A stretch of 64,000 nt of DNA from Liquidambar formosana (GCA_039720395.1 CM077824.1:24939278-25003277); one strand, 5' to 3'. Shown: positions 22,802 through 34,682, counted from the stretch's first letter. Numbers and translations are program-made. Notes: a model not told the origin generated them from the sequence alone.

Positions 22802-22954
22802 TTTTTATAGGGAAAAGGTCACAAATCCAAGTTCAAATAGGAAAAAACCCATCAGAATAGGAAGTTTCCTATTCAAAGTGGGATTTCCGCTTCGGGCTCG
22901 GGTAACCACCCAGGCCTGGGCGGCTAGCCTCCAGAGGCCTGGTGGTCACCCAAG
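22802..22954 (-). promoter_or_regulatory. Promoter of antisense gene A: TATA box and short GC palindrome
   Basis: TATAAAAA on the minus strand at 22809-22802 lies inside GTGACCTTTTCCCTATAAAA, 56 bases before the ATG. D has almost the same block 55 bases before its ATG. Further upstream at 22897-22954 is a 58-base GC-rich imperfect palindrome with GGTAACC/GGTCACC arms, a shortened form of the 80-base element seen at 34601, 28507 and 46325. Confidence 0.65.
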
Positions 22955-23230
22955 CCACTTTGTTTTGGTTTTGCTTCTCGCTTTGTCTCGCCTTGACGCG
23001 TGATCAAATCTCCTTCCAAATGAGATATTCAACACTTTTTGAGCTTAAAATCAATCAAATTCCATCTTGAAATCAATTCCTTGAATTGATTTTATGTTCA
23101 AAAGGGTTGAATATATTTCCCCTGTGTCATGCCAACTCAAGTGACAATGTGTTAAGTCACTTTCCTCTTGCACCATGCCTGTTCAATCTTGATAAATTGA
23201 TCATATATCCTCATTTCAAATCTTGATTTT
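22955..23230. other. Unassigned AT-rich stretch before the hairpin array
   Basis: No gene seen. It contains TTGAATATATT-like strings that grade into the array. Confidence 0.5.
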
Positions 23231-24960
23231 TCATCCCACTTGGTTGAATATACTCATCATTTGAATATATTCTTCCATTTCAAAAGTGTATTCACTCTTT
23301 GAATATGCTTCTCAGTTTCAAATTCTCATTCCCTATCCTACTTGGTTGAATATATTCATCACTTGAATATATTTTTCCATTTCAAAAGTGTATTCACCCT
23401 TTGAATATGCTTCTCAGTTTCAAATTCTCATTTTCTATCATACTTGGTTGAATATATTCATCACTTGAATATATTCTTCCATTTCAAAAGCATGTTCACC
23501 CATTGAATATGCTTCCTAGTTTCAGATCCTCATTATCACTTACTTGGTTAAATATATTCATCACTTGAATATATTTCTCCATTTCAATGGTATGTTCATC
23601 ACTTGAACATACTTCTCAGATATTTTGTCACTTACTTGGTTAAGTATATCCATCGCTTGGGTATATTTCTCCATTTCAATGGTATGTTCATCACTTGAAC
23701 ATACTTCTCAGATTATTTGTCACTTACTTAGTTAAATATATTCATGACTAGAATATATTTCTCCATTTCAATGGTGTACTCATCACTTGAGTACACTTCT
23801 CAGATTATTCTCTATCTTACTTGCTTAAGTATATCCATCGCTTGGATATATTTCTCTATTTCAATGGTATGTTTATCACTCAAACATACTTGTCACTTAC
23901 TTGGTTAAGTATATTCGTGACTAGAATATATTTCTCCATTTCAATGGTGTACTCATCACTTGAGTACACTTCTCAGATTATTCTTATCTTACTTGGTTAA
24001 ATATATCCGTCGTTTGGATATATTTCTCCATTTCAATGGTATGCTCATCACTTGAGTGTACTTCTCAGCTTACTTGGTTAAATATATCCATCACTTGGAT
24101 ACATTTCTCCATTTCAAAAGTGTGTTCATCACTTGAACGTACTTCTCAGTCTTTTTCAATCATTAAGTATACTCATCACTCGAGTATATTTCTCAGCATC
24201 TTTTTCATCACTTGGTTAAATATGTTCGTGACCTGAATATATTTCTCCATTTCAAAAGTACACTCATCACTTGAATACACCTCTCAGATTATTCTTATCC
24301 TACTTGGTTAAGTATATCCATCGCTTGGGTATATTTCTCCATTTCAATGGTATGTTCATCATTTGAACATACTTCTCAGATTATTTGTCACTTACTTGGT
24401 TAAATATATTCATCACTTGAATATATTTCTCCATTTCAATGGTATACTCATCACTTGAGTATACTTCTCAGTTCATTCTCTATCTTACTTAGTTAAATAT
24501 ATTCGTGACCTGAATATATTTCTCATTTTTCAAAAGTATGTTCATCACTTGAACGTACTTCTCAGTCTTTCTTAATCATTAAGTATCCTCACCACTTGAG
24601 TATACTTCTCAGATTTCATTCTCACATTACTTGGTTAAATATATTCGTGACCTGAATATATTTCTCCATTTCAATGGTATACTCATCACTTGAGTATACT
24701 TCTCAGATATTTTGTCACTTACTTGGTTAAGTGTATCCATCGCTTGGATATATTTCTCCATTTCAAAGGTATGTTCATCACTTGAACGTACTTTTCAGAT
24801 CTCATTCTCATCACTTGGTTAAATATATTCGTGACTAGAATATATTTCTCCGTTTCAAAAGTATGTTCATTCGTAGTGGCTTGAATATGCTTCTCTTGAC
24901 AATCATCAACCCCCAGTGGTTTAAGTATACTCATGACTTGAGTACACTTCCTTATTTCAG
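23231..24960 (+). repeat. Element A hairpin array (about 37 hairpins, about 93-base double unit)
   Basis: Each double unit holds two inverted repeats of about 23 bases with a constant 5-base loop (usually TCACT or TCGCT). They are joined by TTCTCCATTTCAATG and by a longer TTCTCAGATTATTTGTCAC linker ending TTGGTTAA. Arm pairs include ATATATTCA/TGAATATAT, GTATGTTCA/TGAACATAC, GTGTACTCA/TGAGTACAC, GTATACTCA/TGAGTATAC, ATATATCCA/TGGATATAT and GTATGTTT/AAACATAC, so the arms vary together. No open frame crosses it. It lies between the antisense gene and the PPT. Confidence 0.85.
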
Positions 24961-25073
24961 TCTCAGGTTTTCAACCTCCCATCATTGTTGGTATCAGTGT
25001 GTGACTTCTCCGGGCTTTTTGGCCAAAAATGGGTTGTTCTTTATCATTGGTTCACAAGTGTAACTTGTTCGCC

Positions 25074-25086
25074 AATGAGGGGCTTC
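25074..25086 (+). other. Polypurine tract, element A
   Basis: AATGAGGGG (25074-25082) followed by CTTC directly before the LTR start TGTCACACC. It would prime plus-strand DNA. The pyrimidines after the purine run are unusual, but the LTR start is fixed by the solo LTR at 28965. Confidence 0.6.
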
Positions 25087-27870
25087 TGTCACACCCCATT
25101 TTTGCACCACCTTACTAGGGCTCATCATTTCATGCATGTTTTTGTTTTGTTTTTTAGTCTAGTCACTTGCATTAGTTTTCTAGAGTCACAAGGACAATGG
25201 ATATGAATTTTGGTTCAAATTGGAGTTGATCTTGAGGGATAATAAGAGCTTTTGTGACTTGAGGGGCATAATCGTCTTTTAAGTCCCAAACTTTTCATTT
25301 GACCTTGGAATGATCTCCAAATTGTCAATTGGAGTTCATATGGATGCATAAGAGGTATTTTTAGTGTCAATTTGGTAAGTCAATGGCTCGGGATTAAAAT
25401 GGCTCGATGTAGTTCAAGTTGGTTAATTGACCCTTCCTTGGGTTAGCTCTAATTGACTCACAATTACCAACCAAATCTTTTCAAATTGACTTTCATTAGT
25501 CATCATTTTACCCTCAAAAGTGTTTCATGAAGTTCAATTTTGATATGGCCTGATGATGAGTTTAGTGTGGTTATTTACGGATTATCCTTGAAGAATTAGT
25601 GCGAATCACAGCATGAGATTTTTGGTTAAAATGAAAAGAAAATTATTTTATTAAATTAGCCATTTTTATCATGACACTAACACGTGTACGTATGTGATGA
25701 GTGTGTGTACGCACATACGATACATGTGCATGCGTGTTAGCGGTTAGTCTCCCAATTTTTATAAAAGACAATTTCCTTTTCCTATTCAGATTAGAAGTCT
25801 TTTATCATTATAAAATACCTTTTGATTATTCTCCAAAGAAACCTAGTCCAGGAAGGAAAGGGAAACTCCAGATTTCAGCTATAAATACTCTCTTAATGTC
25901 TTTAAACAAGGGAAAGAGAAGAGGGTTTGGAGGGAGTGAAATTCGTCATAATTCAGCAGCAGATTTTCTGAAAACCAGCAGTCGTATTTTAATCATAACT
26001 TTTTCATCCGAAGTCAGAATTTGATGAAATTGGTCTTGTTAGAAAGATAATTCAATTCTCTACAACTTTGTATTTCACAAGCTTTGTCCAAATCCAACGT
26101 TTTCATACCCAAAAACGCGATTGAAGTTGCTGCTGCTGGAAAGTGACGAGAATCACTTTTTCTTTTCTCTTGTTCTCTTTTTGTTTTCTATTTCTTTTCA
26201 AAGTTGAGTGAGTTTTGATCTCTTTGCTGTGATACCACTTTGACAAAGAGGAGGATTCGTGTTGGTTTGATTCACTCTAAAGACCTGAGGAGTCACGAAC
26301 AATTACAAACACAAGGGGAGCCACTTCCTAAGGTATTCTCCTTCTCTATTCAAGCTTAAACTAGGTTCTCATATGGGTTAGGCTTATTGCATGTTAAAGG
26401 TGACTTTTTTATCATGTATTAACACTCTAGCTAGTTAATATACATGGAATATCTATTTTTTATCTACTGTTTAGGATGCTTTAGGGCTGTCCTTTAGGTT
26501 TTTAATGCATAGTTATGATTCTTGTGCTCTTGTTTGTCCTTGTGCTAGGATTAGTGTCATTGCATGTTAGAGTTAGGATTTTCATCATGTTATATTGCTT
26601 TAGTTAGTTAATATGCATGATTTAATTTCTGTTTAGTTTGGTTTTAGCATGATTAAAGTATGTTTTGTATGTTTTTAAGCATATTTGTGAGTTTAGGGTT
26701 TTAGAGTCATTGTTTCGTGTTTGTTTTCATATAGCATGATAAAGTAGACTTTTTTATTTGGTTTTTCTTCGTGTTTGCTGTATATGTTTTTCATATGGAG
26801 TAAACATGATAGTTTTGCATGCATGTTAGTATGTTTTAGGGTTTTTATGCATGATATGGTTCTAGGAATATGTTAGGACTTATTATTGTTCGCTGTGTTG
26901 CTGTTAGCATGCTTAGTGGATGATTTTTAGGCCATAATACTATTCTGTCCAGATTTGCATGTTAGTGTTTTTGCATGGTTTTGAGCACTTGTAAGGGTGC
27001 AAATAGGTGTGGTATTTGTCCTATGGCAAATAGGGCTGCTTATGTCTGAAATGGCTAAATGCTTGGAGCTAATTGCGCTCAGGTAAGTGGGTGTGAAGGT
27101 GCCCCAATTCACCTTTCTTCTTAACTCATTCTCTTCTCCCTATCTAGGGTTAATTTTTAATACAAGTCCTATGGTTTAATTAGAGGTTTCCTTAACCAAC
27201 AAAATTCTGGTTTTTATTAAAGTTTCCATTTTGTGGATTTCTTTCCTAAAATCAAACTTTCTATCAAATTCAACTCTTTTGATCAAATAAGGAAACCTAG
27301 GGTTTTAACCATAGGTTTATATTAGGTCTTAACCCTAATTCTAATCGAACTACGTGGACTTTGATCCATGTATTTCGTTGTATGGTACGTAGGCGCTCTT
27401 CGTGAGGCTCAAGTCCGTTCTAGGATCCAAGCATCCTAGGTTTATTTATGTTTTCTTTTCTTCTTTTTATTTTCTGTTTTTATTTGCTTATTATGCATGG
27501 ATGGATGAATGAAATATATGATATGCATGCAATTCTTGTGATGATATACTTGCTGATTTTTGTATGGAAAGACTTTAATTTAGCCCAAATGAACTGAGAG
27601 ACCGAAAGGGTGACATGGGTGCCTATAGGCTTTGCCTAGAACCTTCCCATGTCATAACTTAGCCTTCGAATCCCCGATTTCTTTGGTTTTCAAAAGATTG
27701 GTTTTTGCCTTTCCTTTTTTATGGAGTCATTCAAATTGTTTTCCTAAAACAAACTATTTTTAGGGTTTTCCTTGTTTCCTTTAAAAAATAAGGTGGCGAC
27801 TCCTTTCCTTTTTCTTTTTCAAACCCACTTTCTTTTCAATCCCTCGTGGGCCCAATTTCTGGGGTTCACA
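25087..27870 (+). repeat. Element A 3' LTR (2784 bp)
   Basis: TGTCACACCCC...GGGGTTCACA. Its limits are set by comparison with the solo LTR 28965-31744. TATAAATA lies at 25880-25887. About 200 bases upstream is a CACGTG G-box with alternating purine-pyrimidine sequence (25679-25735). The block GTACGTAGGCGCTCTTCGTG near 27385 is shared with all LTRs of this group. It is directly followed by a half hairpin of element D. Confidence 0.93.
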
Positions 27871-28250
27871 ATGTGAAATTGTCTTTATCACATGAAATGA
27901 TAATGTATTAAGAGTCATTCAACTCCAAATCAAGTTCATTACTTATCATTTCATGTGAAATTATCTTTAACACATGAAATGACATTGAATTGAATTGATT
28001 GAAAATCAAGCTTATTTCATGTCATTTCATGTGAAATTAACTTTATCACATGATACAACATTGATTTTGAAAGTCAATTGATTGAAAAACAAAGTGCATT
28101 TCATGCCCTCTTCACAAAGATAGCAAGTTACTTCGTAACTAGCATAGCTCATGAATCATCATTTCATGTGAAGTTATCTTTATCACATGACTAGCAAGTC
28201 ATTTCATGTGAAATTATCTTTATCACATGATATGATCTCATTATCATCTC
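27871..28250 (-). repeat. Element D hairpin array (five units, first one cut)
   Basis: Units of TCATTTCATGTGA - AATTATCTTTA - TCACATGAAATGA. The unit at 27946-27982 has perfect 12-base arms; others start at 28022, 28158 and 28199. The first unit lacks half of its left arm exactly where the LTR of A ends, so A inserted inside it. The sequence is unrelated to the array of A but occupies the same place between antisense genes and 3' LTR. Confidence 0.8.
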
Positions 28251-28506
28251 CTAGAGAATTGAATTCCAAGACTCGAAAGTCAATCAATTCAACACTAAGC
28301 TCATTTCATGAGAAAGCCATTTATCATGGCTATTGCAACTCCTCGTTATGCGGGCGAATACAATCACCCAAGGTTCAAAAATTTCATTGAAACTTGATAA
28401 ACTTGAGGGATATATTCATCCCATAACTCAAGGATTGCACAAAAAGTCAATTTGGAGAAGTTTAGAGGTCGCAAGCGCGCGAAACGGGGCAAACGGGCAA
28501 AGCGGG
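28251..28506. other. Unassigned stretch upstream of the antisense PMD gene
   Basis: No gene is seen. GC content rises from about 28465 toward the palindrome. Confidence 0.5.
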
Positions 28507-28587
28507 CTAGGGTGACCATCTGCCCTCAGATGGTCAACCGTCCAGGGCAAGACAGCTGACCGTCCAAGGGTGGACGGTTACCCGAGG
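28507..28587 (+). promoter_or_regulatory. GC-rich palindrome upstream of the PMD gene
   Basis: 81 bases with end arms AGGGTGACC / GGTTACCCG and inner repeats TCAACCGTCCAG and GCTGACCGTCCA. It is a relative of the elements at 34601-34682 and 46325-46404. It lies 285 bases before the ATG at 28872; no clear TATA box is visible between them. Confidence 0.6.
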
Positions 28588-28871
28588 CCACCATTGAGAA
28601 ATTTCTGGGTTTTTAAACCCATGTTTGCCCACTCATTCTCACATTCACCCAACCCGAAAATTAGAGAGTTTCTCTCTCTAAACTCTCATCCCATCTTCTC
28701 CAACTCTCATTCTCTCATTCCTACTTCAAAACCATTCAATCCAAACATCAAATGCACATCAAACAACAACAAATCAAGCACATTTAGCAATCAAAACAAC
28801 CAATTCACATCATCTTGTGAAATCAAACCAAATCAAAGCCATTTTTCCCAAACCCAACTCCATCATCAAGG

Positions 28872-31800
28872 ATGTCATCAAGCAAGGACTCAAGCACCAA
28901 GTATCCATTCTATGGGGTCAAAAGCACATACAAGGCACCACTCTATGATGCCCCACAAGCTAGGTGTCACACCCCATTTTTGCACCACCTTACTAGGGCT
29001 CATCATTTCATGCATGTTTTTGTTTTGTTTTTGAGTCTAGTCACTTGCATTAGTTTTCTAGAGTCACAAGGACAATGGATATGAATTTTGGTTCAAATTG
29101 GAGTTGATCTTGAGGGATAATAAGAGCTTTTGTGACTTGAGGGGCATAATCGTCTTTTAAGTCCCAAACTTTTCATTTGACCTTGGAATGATCTCCAAAT
29201 TGTCAATTGGAGTTCATATGGATACATATAAGGTATTTCTAGGTTCAATTTGGTAAGTCAATGGCTCGGGATTAAAATGGCTCGATGTAGTTCAAGTTGG
29301 TTAATTGACCCTTCCTTGGGTTAGCTCTAATTGACTCACAATTACCAACCAAATCTTTTCAAATTGACTTTCATTAGTCATCATTTTACCCTCAAAAGTG
29401 TTTCATGAAGTTCAATTTTGATATGGCCTGATGATGAGTTTAGTGTGGTTATTTACGGATTATCCTTAAAGAATTAGTGCGAATCACAGCATGAGATTTT
29501 TGGTTAAAATGAAAAGAAAATTATTTTATTAAATTAGCCATTTTTATCATGACACTAACACGTGTACGTATGTGATGAGTGTGTGTACGCACATACGATA
29601 CATGTGCATGCGGTCAGTCTCCCAATTTTTATAAAAGACAATTTCCTTTTCCTATTCAGATTAGAAGTCTTTTATCATTATAAAATACCTTTTGATTATT
29701 CTCCAAGGAAACCTAGTCCAGGAAGGAAAGGGAAACTCCAGATTTCAGCTATAAATACTCTCTTGATGTCTTTAAACAAGGGGGAGGAGAAGAGGGTTTG
29801 GAGGGAGTGAAATTCGTCATAATTCAGCAGCAGATTTTCTGAAAACCAGCAGTCGTATTTTAATCATAACTTTTCATCCGAAGTCAGAATTTGATGAAAT
29901 TGGTCTTGTTAGAAAGATCATTCAATTCTCTACAACTTTGTATTTCACAAGCTTTGTCCAAATCCAACGTTTTCATACCCAAAAACGCGATTGAAGTTGC
30001 TGCTGCTGCAAAGTGACGAGAATCACTTTTTCTTTTCTCTTGTTCTCTTTTTGTTTTCTATTTCTTTTCAAAGTTGAGTGAGTTTTGATCTCTTTGCTGT
30101 GATACCACTTTGACAAAGAGGAGGATTCGTGTTGGTTTGATTCACTCTAAAGACCTGAGGAGCCACGAACAATTGCATACAGCAGCAAGGAAGGCCCTTC
30201 CTAAGGTATTCTCCTTCTCTATTCAAGCTTAAACTAGGTTTTCATATGGGTTAGGCCTATTGCATGTTAAAGGTAACTTTTTTATCATGTATTAACACTC
30301 TAGCTAGTTAATATACATGGAATATCTATTTTTTATCTACTGTTTAGCATGCTTTAGGGCTGTCCTTTAGGTTTTTAATGCATAGTTATGATTCGTGTGC
30401 TCCTATTGTCCTTGTGTTAGGATTAGTGTCATTGCATGTTAGAGTTAGGATTTTCATCATGTTATATTGCTTTAGTTAGTTAATATGCATGATTTAATTT
30501 CTGTTTAGTTTGGTTTTAGCATGATTAAAGTATGTTTTGTATGTTTTTAAGCATATTTGTGAGTTTAGGGTTTTAGAGTCATTGTTTCGTGTTTGTTTTC
30601 ATATAGCATGATAAAGTAGACTTTTTTATTTGGTTTTTCTTCGTGTTTGCTGTATATGTTTTTCATATGGAGTAAACATGATAGTTTTGCATGCATGTTA
30701 GTATGTTTTAGGGTTTTTATGCATGATATGGTTCTAGGAATATGTTAGGACTTATTATTGTTCGCTGTTTTTGCTATTGGCATGCTTAGTGGATGATTTT
30801 AGGTCATAATACTATTCTGTCCAGATTTGCATGTTAGTGTTTTTGCATGGTTTTGAGCACTTGTAAGGGTGCAAATAGGTGTGGTATTTGTCCCATGGCA
30901 AATAGGGCTGCTTATGTCTGAAATGGCTAAATGCTTGGAGCTAATTGCGCTCAGGTAAGTGGGTGTGAAGGTGCCCCAATTCACCTTTCTGCTTAACTCA
31001 TTCTCTTCTCCCTATTTAGGGTTAATTTTTAATATGATCCTATGGTTTAATTAGAGGTTTCCTTAACCAACAAAATTATGGTTTTTATTAAAGTTTCCAT
31101 TTTGTGGATTTCTTTCCTAAAATCAAACTTTCTATCATATTCAACTCTTTTGATCAAATAAGGAAACCTAGGGTTTTTACCATAGGTTTGTATTAGGATT
31201 TAACCTTAGTTCTAATCGAACTACGTGGACTTTGATCCATGTATTTCGCTGCATGGTACGTAGGCGCTCTTCGTGAGGCTCAAGTCCGTTCTAGGATCCA
31301 AGCATCCTAGGTTTTCTTTTTGTTTTGTTTTCTTTTTCTTTATTTTTTGTTTTGTTTGCTTATTATGCATGGATGGATGAATGAAATATATGATATGCAT
31401 GCTATCTTGTGATGATATACTTGCTGATTTTTGTATGGAAAAGATCTTGATTTAGCCCAAATGAACTGAGAGACCGAAAGGGTGACATGGGTGCCTATAG
31501 GCTTTGCCTAGAACCTTCCCATGTCATAACTTAGCCTCCGAATCCCCGATTTCTTTGGTTCCCAAAAGATTGGTTTTTGCCTTTCCTTTTTAAACATGGA
31601 GTCATTCAAATTGTTTTCCTAAAACAAACTGTTTTTAGGGTTTTCCTTGTTTCCTTTAAAAAATAAGGTGGCGACTCCTTTCCTTTTCTTTTTTCAAACC
31701 TATTTTCTTTCCAACCCTCGTGGGCCCGATTTCCGGGGTTCACACTAGGGTATTGCTTGAACCCGAGAAGCATCTCTCATTCATCCATTCCCAACAAGAA

Positions 31801-34320
31801 GTAAGTTTACCCAACTTAACACTTTTCTCTTGAATCTTCGATTCTTTTGATGAAATTGCATTCCCTTCTACTTCTTTTGAATACCCCTTGGGTTGTTGAG
31901 TGATATCCCTTGATTTGGCAAGGATTGAACACACAAATTCTTTTCATTTGAAAGCTTAAAAAATGGCACCCGCTAAGTGTTCGATGAAATTCCCAAGTGA
32001 AATAAAGATGTTCAATCTTCACCAAATCAATGTATATCAACAAGTAAACATTCAAATGAGTAATATGCTATGATTTAGCAAGGGTTGATCATACAAAATT
32101 CTTTTGTTTCAAGACTTGGGAGGTGTCACCCACCAAGTGTTCGATAAAATGCCCAAGTGATAAAAAAGTGTTCAATCCTTGCCAAATTAAGGCACATGAA
32201 CAAGTAAACTCATAAACATCCATTAGCAATTCATTTCATGAATGAAAACAAAATTTTGACATCTTTTGGAAAACAATTTGGAACCAATTGCTAGTGTAGG
32301 TTTATTGTTTCTATGTTCTTTCAACTAACCCTCAAGGTATTTTCAATGGCTATAGCCCAACTTTCAGGAGATGCGTACTAGGTCCTCTGTCAAAGGACTC
32401 ATTGAATGGTGGTGAAACATGGAAAACTTCCAACCCATTGCCAAGGGCTATGTCGAAAAGGCCGGTTTTGGCCCATTCCTAGATTCTCTATGGAATGACC
32501 AATGTGATAGGCAAGCTTTGCTAGCCTTGTCTGAGCTATGGTGGGACACCACCAATACATTCCATTTTAGCTTCGGGGAGATTACATTAACCCCCAAGGA
32601 CTTCACCATGATCACGGGTTTGAGCATTAAAGGCAAAAGCTTGGAGTTCTATGAGGAGGCTCACACGGATGAGGATTATCTCCTAGCTTACCTTGGGATG
32701 GAGATCGAGGTAATCAAGAAAGCGGTGCGATGCACTTGGCTTTTCAACAAGTTTGCTAAGCAAAGGGAGAGCGAGGGTGCAAGCCTCGATTGCATTACAA
32801 GGGCATTCCTTCTGTACATGATCTCATGCACATTCTTTGCCGGCACGGGCGACCTAGCCCCTTGGGGTCTTCTTGCAAGCATGGAAGATGTTGACAAGAT
32901 TAGGAAATTCAACTGGGGAGGGGCTGCTCTAGCCACCATGTATCGCACAATGTGTGACATGTCACGTGGTGTGACTAAGGACTTCGGCGGGATGCCCTTT
33001 GTTTGGGAGGTAATGCTACTTCCCTTTCATTCCTTTTATTTTTTCCTTATATTATCTTTCTTTTTGACTCTTTTTTTTTCAATTTTTGATAGGTTTGGTG
33101 CTATGAGTACCTCAACCTATGTCGCCCATCCCTTGCTGAGGAAACCATTGAATGGCCTACCCTCAAGAATTACTCTCCTAGTTATGTGTCCATCCGGGCG
33201 GCGAATCGTCATGATTACGCCTTTGCTAGAGCTCACCTAGCAAACCTTACTGCCGATATGGTGAAATTCTTTCCCCATTCTTTTCCTTTTCTTTTTTACT
33301 CCCAATTTCTCATTTTGGATTTTTTGAACAGATTGAGTGGAATCCCTGGAAGATATGGGTACCAATGCTACCCAAGCGATGCATTCCTAGCTTGATGCTG
33401 ACGGGCAAGAGGGTGCTCTTGGAAGGCCCCGTGGGTAGGTATTGGTACCTAGGAGAGCGTGTCCTACGCCAAGTCATGGGTGATGTGAATGCTGCCATGG
33501 CTCCAATGCCTCCACCACTTAACATGAGGCATGCTAACTTAATGGAGGGGGAGGAGTTGTGGGATGCCTTGAGAGGCTGGGATGCGGAGGAGTTCACTTC
33601 TCCTGACATTGCATATGACACTTTCTATCTCCAATATCTGATGAGGCCCAGGGTGACAGGCTTCCCTCCTCAGGGGGTAAGTCTTTAACGTTCTCCTAGC
33701 CTTTTCTTTTTGATAGAGATTCTATTTAATAGGCGAGCATTTGCAGGGTCGGCGAGCACGAGGGCATAGCTCGACAGTGGGCTCAGGAGTGGTTCCTGGC
33801 TCTGAGGAAGATGAGATGGAGGGGGATAGGTCACTACCCTTGCCTCAGCCGAATTGGTTCATTGATTTGTGCAGTGGGTCAGACTTTGTCAAGACCGCTA
33901 TCACTCATCCTGCATTTGATGAGTCCCCCAGGATCGACCCAAATCGAGAACAGGTGAGTTCTCTTTATGGGTATTTCTTTCTTTCTTTGAGCATTGCCTT
34001 CAATTTTACCCTTATTGATTATCCTAGGTGCCTGCGGCGTATGCCCAAGAGTTTATTGACCTGAGTGAGGGCTTGAGGCGTGACTTTATGAGGATGAGCT
34101 TAGCCAAATCCATGGCGGAAGCTCGTTTGGATGTCATGGTAAGTGTTTCACCTATTCAAAGTTCTCATATGTGGTTTTCAACCAACTCTATTCATACTTA
34201 GCCTCTTTGCAATGGATTTTGTATATGTAGCCACCACCGGCAATGCGCCCTCCTAGAGCACCTCGTGGGGGTCGTGACGGAGCTGGGCCGAGCCGCAAAA
34301 GAAGCTCTGGGAACCGCTGA
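28872..34320 (+). pseudogene. Plant mobile domain (PMD, MAIN-like) gene, 7 exons, split by a solo LTR
   Basis: ATG 28872 to TGA 34318-34320. Predicted exons: 28872-28964 plus 31750-31800 (split by the solo LTR), 32368-33009, 33093-33260, 33332-33676, 33747-33953, 34028-34138 and 34231-34320. All six introns have GT...AG ends and phase 0, and all exon lengths divide by three, giving about 568 codons. Exon 2 has the PMD core (FGPFLDSLW, ELWWDTTNTFHF, TPKDFTMITGL) and exon 4 has IEWNPW. PMD proteins such as MAIN act in plant silencing and genome stability; many relatives are transposon-borne. The gene runs in the same direction as the D antisense gene, opposite to D pol. One TGA at 32413 (likely from CGA) and the LTR in exon 1 break it. 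Whether it belongs to D or is an older captured neighbour is inference. Confidence 0.75.
28965..31744 (+). mobile_element. Solo LTR of the A family in PMD exon 1
   Basis: A 2780-base LTR, TGTCACACCCC...GGGGTTCACA, flanked by the duplication CTAGG (28960-28964 and 31745-31749). It has no PBS, PPT or internal sequence. It is highly similar to 25087-27870, with TATAAATA at 29750-29757. It arose by LTR-LTR recombination after insertion. Excision of one CTAGG copy restores the exon frame. Confidence 0.95.
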
Positions 34321-34600
34321 GTTCATTTATTTTCTTGTTGGGCTTGTAGAATTAATGAGACAATGGCTATCTTTTTGTATTTCATGCTTGTGTTTTGTAA
34401 TTGCCACCTAAAACCAACTCTCTTATCCCTTGCTATGGATACTTGTTGTGCTTGTTTGAATCTATCATGATGATGTTATGGTGCCTTTCTCATGAAAATT
34501 TGAGCCAATGTGAGTTCATAGGAGTGAAAATGGCCTAAAAAGGCCATCCGAACGCGAAAATAGGCAAAACCGGGCGAAACAAGGCAAAACAAGACGGGGG
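34321..34600. other. Spacer between the PMD gene and the D antisense gene promoter
   Basis: T-rich 3' flank of the PMD gene (TTGTATTTCATGCTTGTGTTTTGTAATT near 34374-34401 resembles a plant polyadenylation region). GC content then rises toward the palindrome. No gene is seen. Confidence 0.5.
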
Positions 34601-34682
34601 CCTCGGGTGACCATCTGGCCCCGAATGGTTAGCCGTCTGGGCCTAGACGGCTGACCGTCCAGCCCCGGACGGTCACCCGAGG
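34601..34682 (+). promoter_or_regulatory. 82-base GC-rich palindrome upstream of the D antisense gene
   Basis: Perfect 12-base end arms CCTCGGGTGACC / GGTCACCCGAGG, with an inner part made of AGACGGCTGACCGTCCAG (itself an inverted repeat) and TTAGCCGTCTGG. It lies 87 bases upstream of the TATA box. It can form a long stem in DNA or RNA. Confidence 0.75.

Noticed and set aside
23231..24960. Regular short repeats resembling a CRISPR array
   Set aside because: Arms vary, spacers are repeated and not unique, no cas genes exist, and the setting is a plant retrotransposon.
28570..29034. 154-residue frame over PMD exon 1
   Set aside because: It runs into the solo LTR and is in a different frame from the spliced PMD gene; composition is low-complexity.
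28965..31744. Second LTR as the 3' partner of 25087-27870 (one element between them)
   Set aside because: The 1.1 kb between them has no PBS, PPT or pol, and CTAGG flanks the second LTR alone.
32419..33240. PMD exon 2 read as a single-exon gene running past 33009
   Set aside because: The frame after 33009 is T-rich intron translation; GTAATG / GATAG splice sites give the known PMD continuation in phase.
34601..34682. 80-base palindrome as an ordinary MITE
   Set aside because: No clear target duplication and it repeatedly lies before TATA boxes; not fully excluded.
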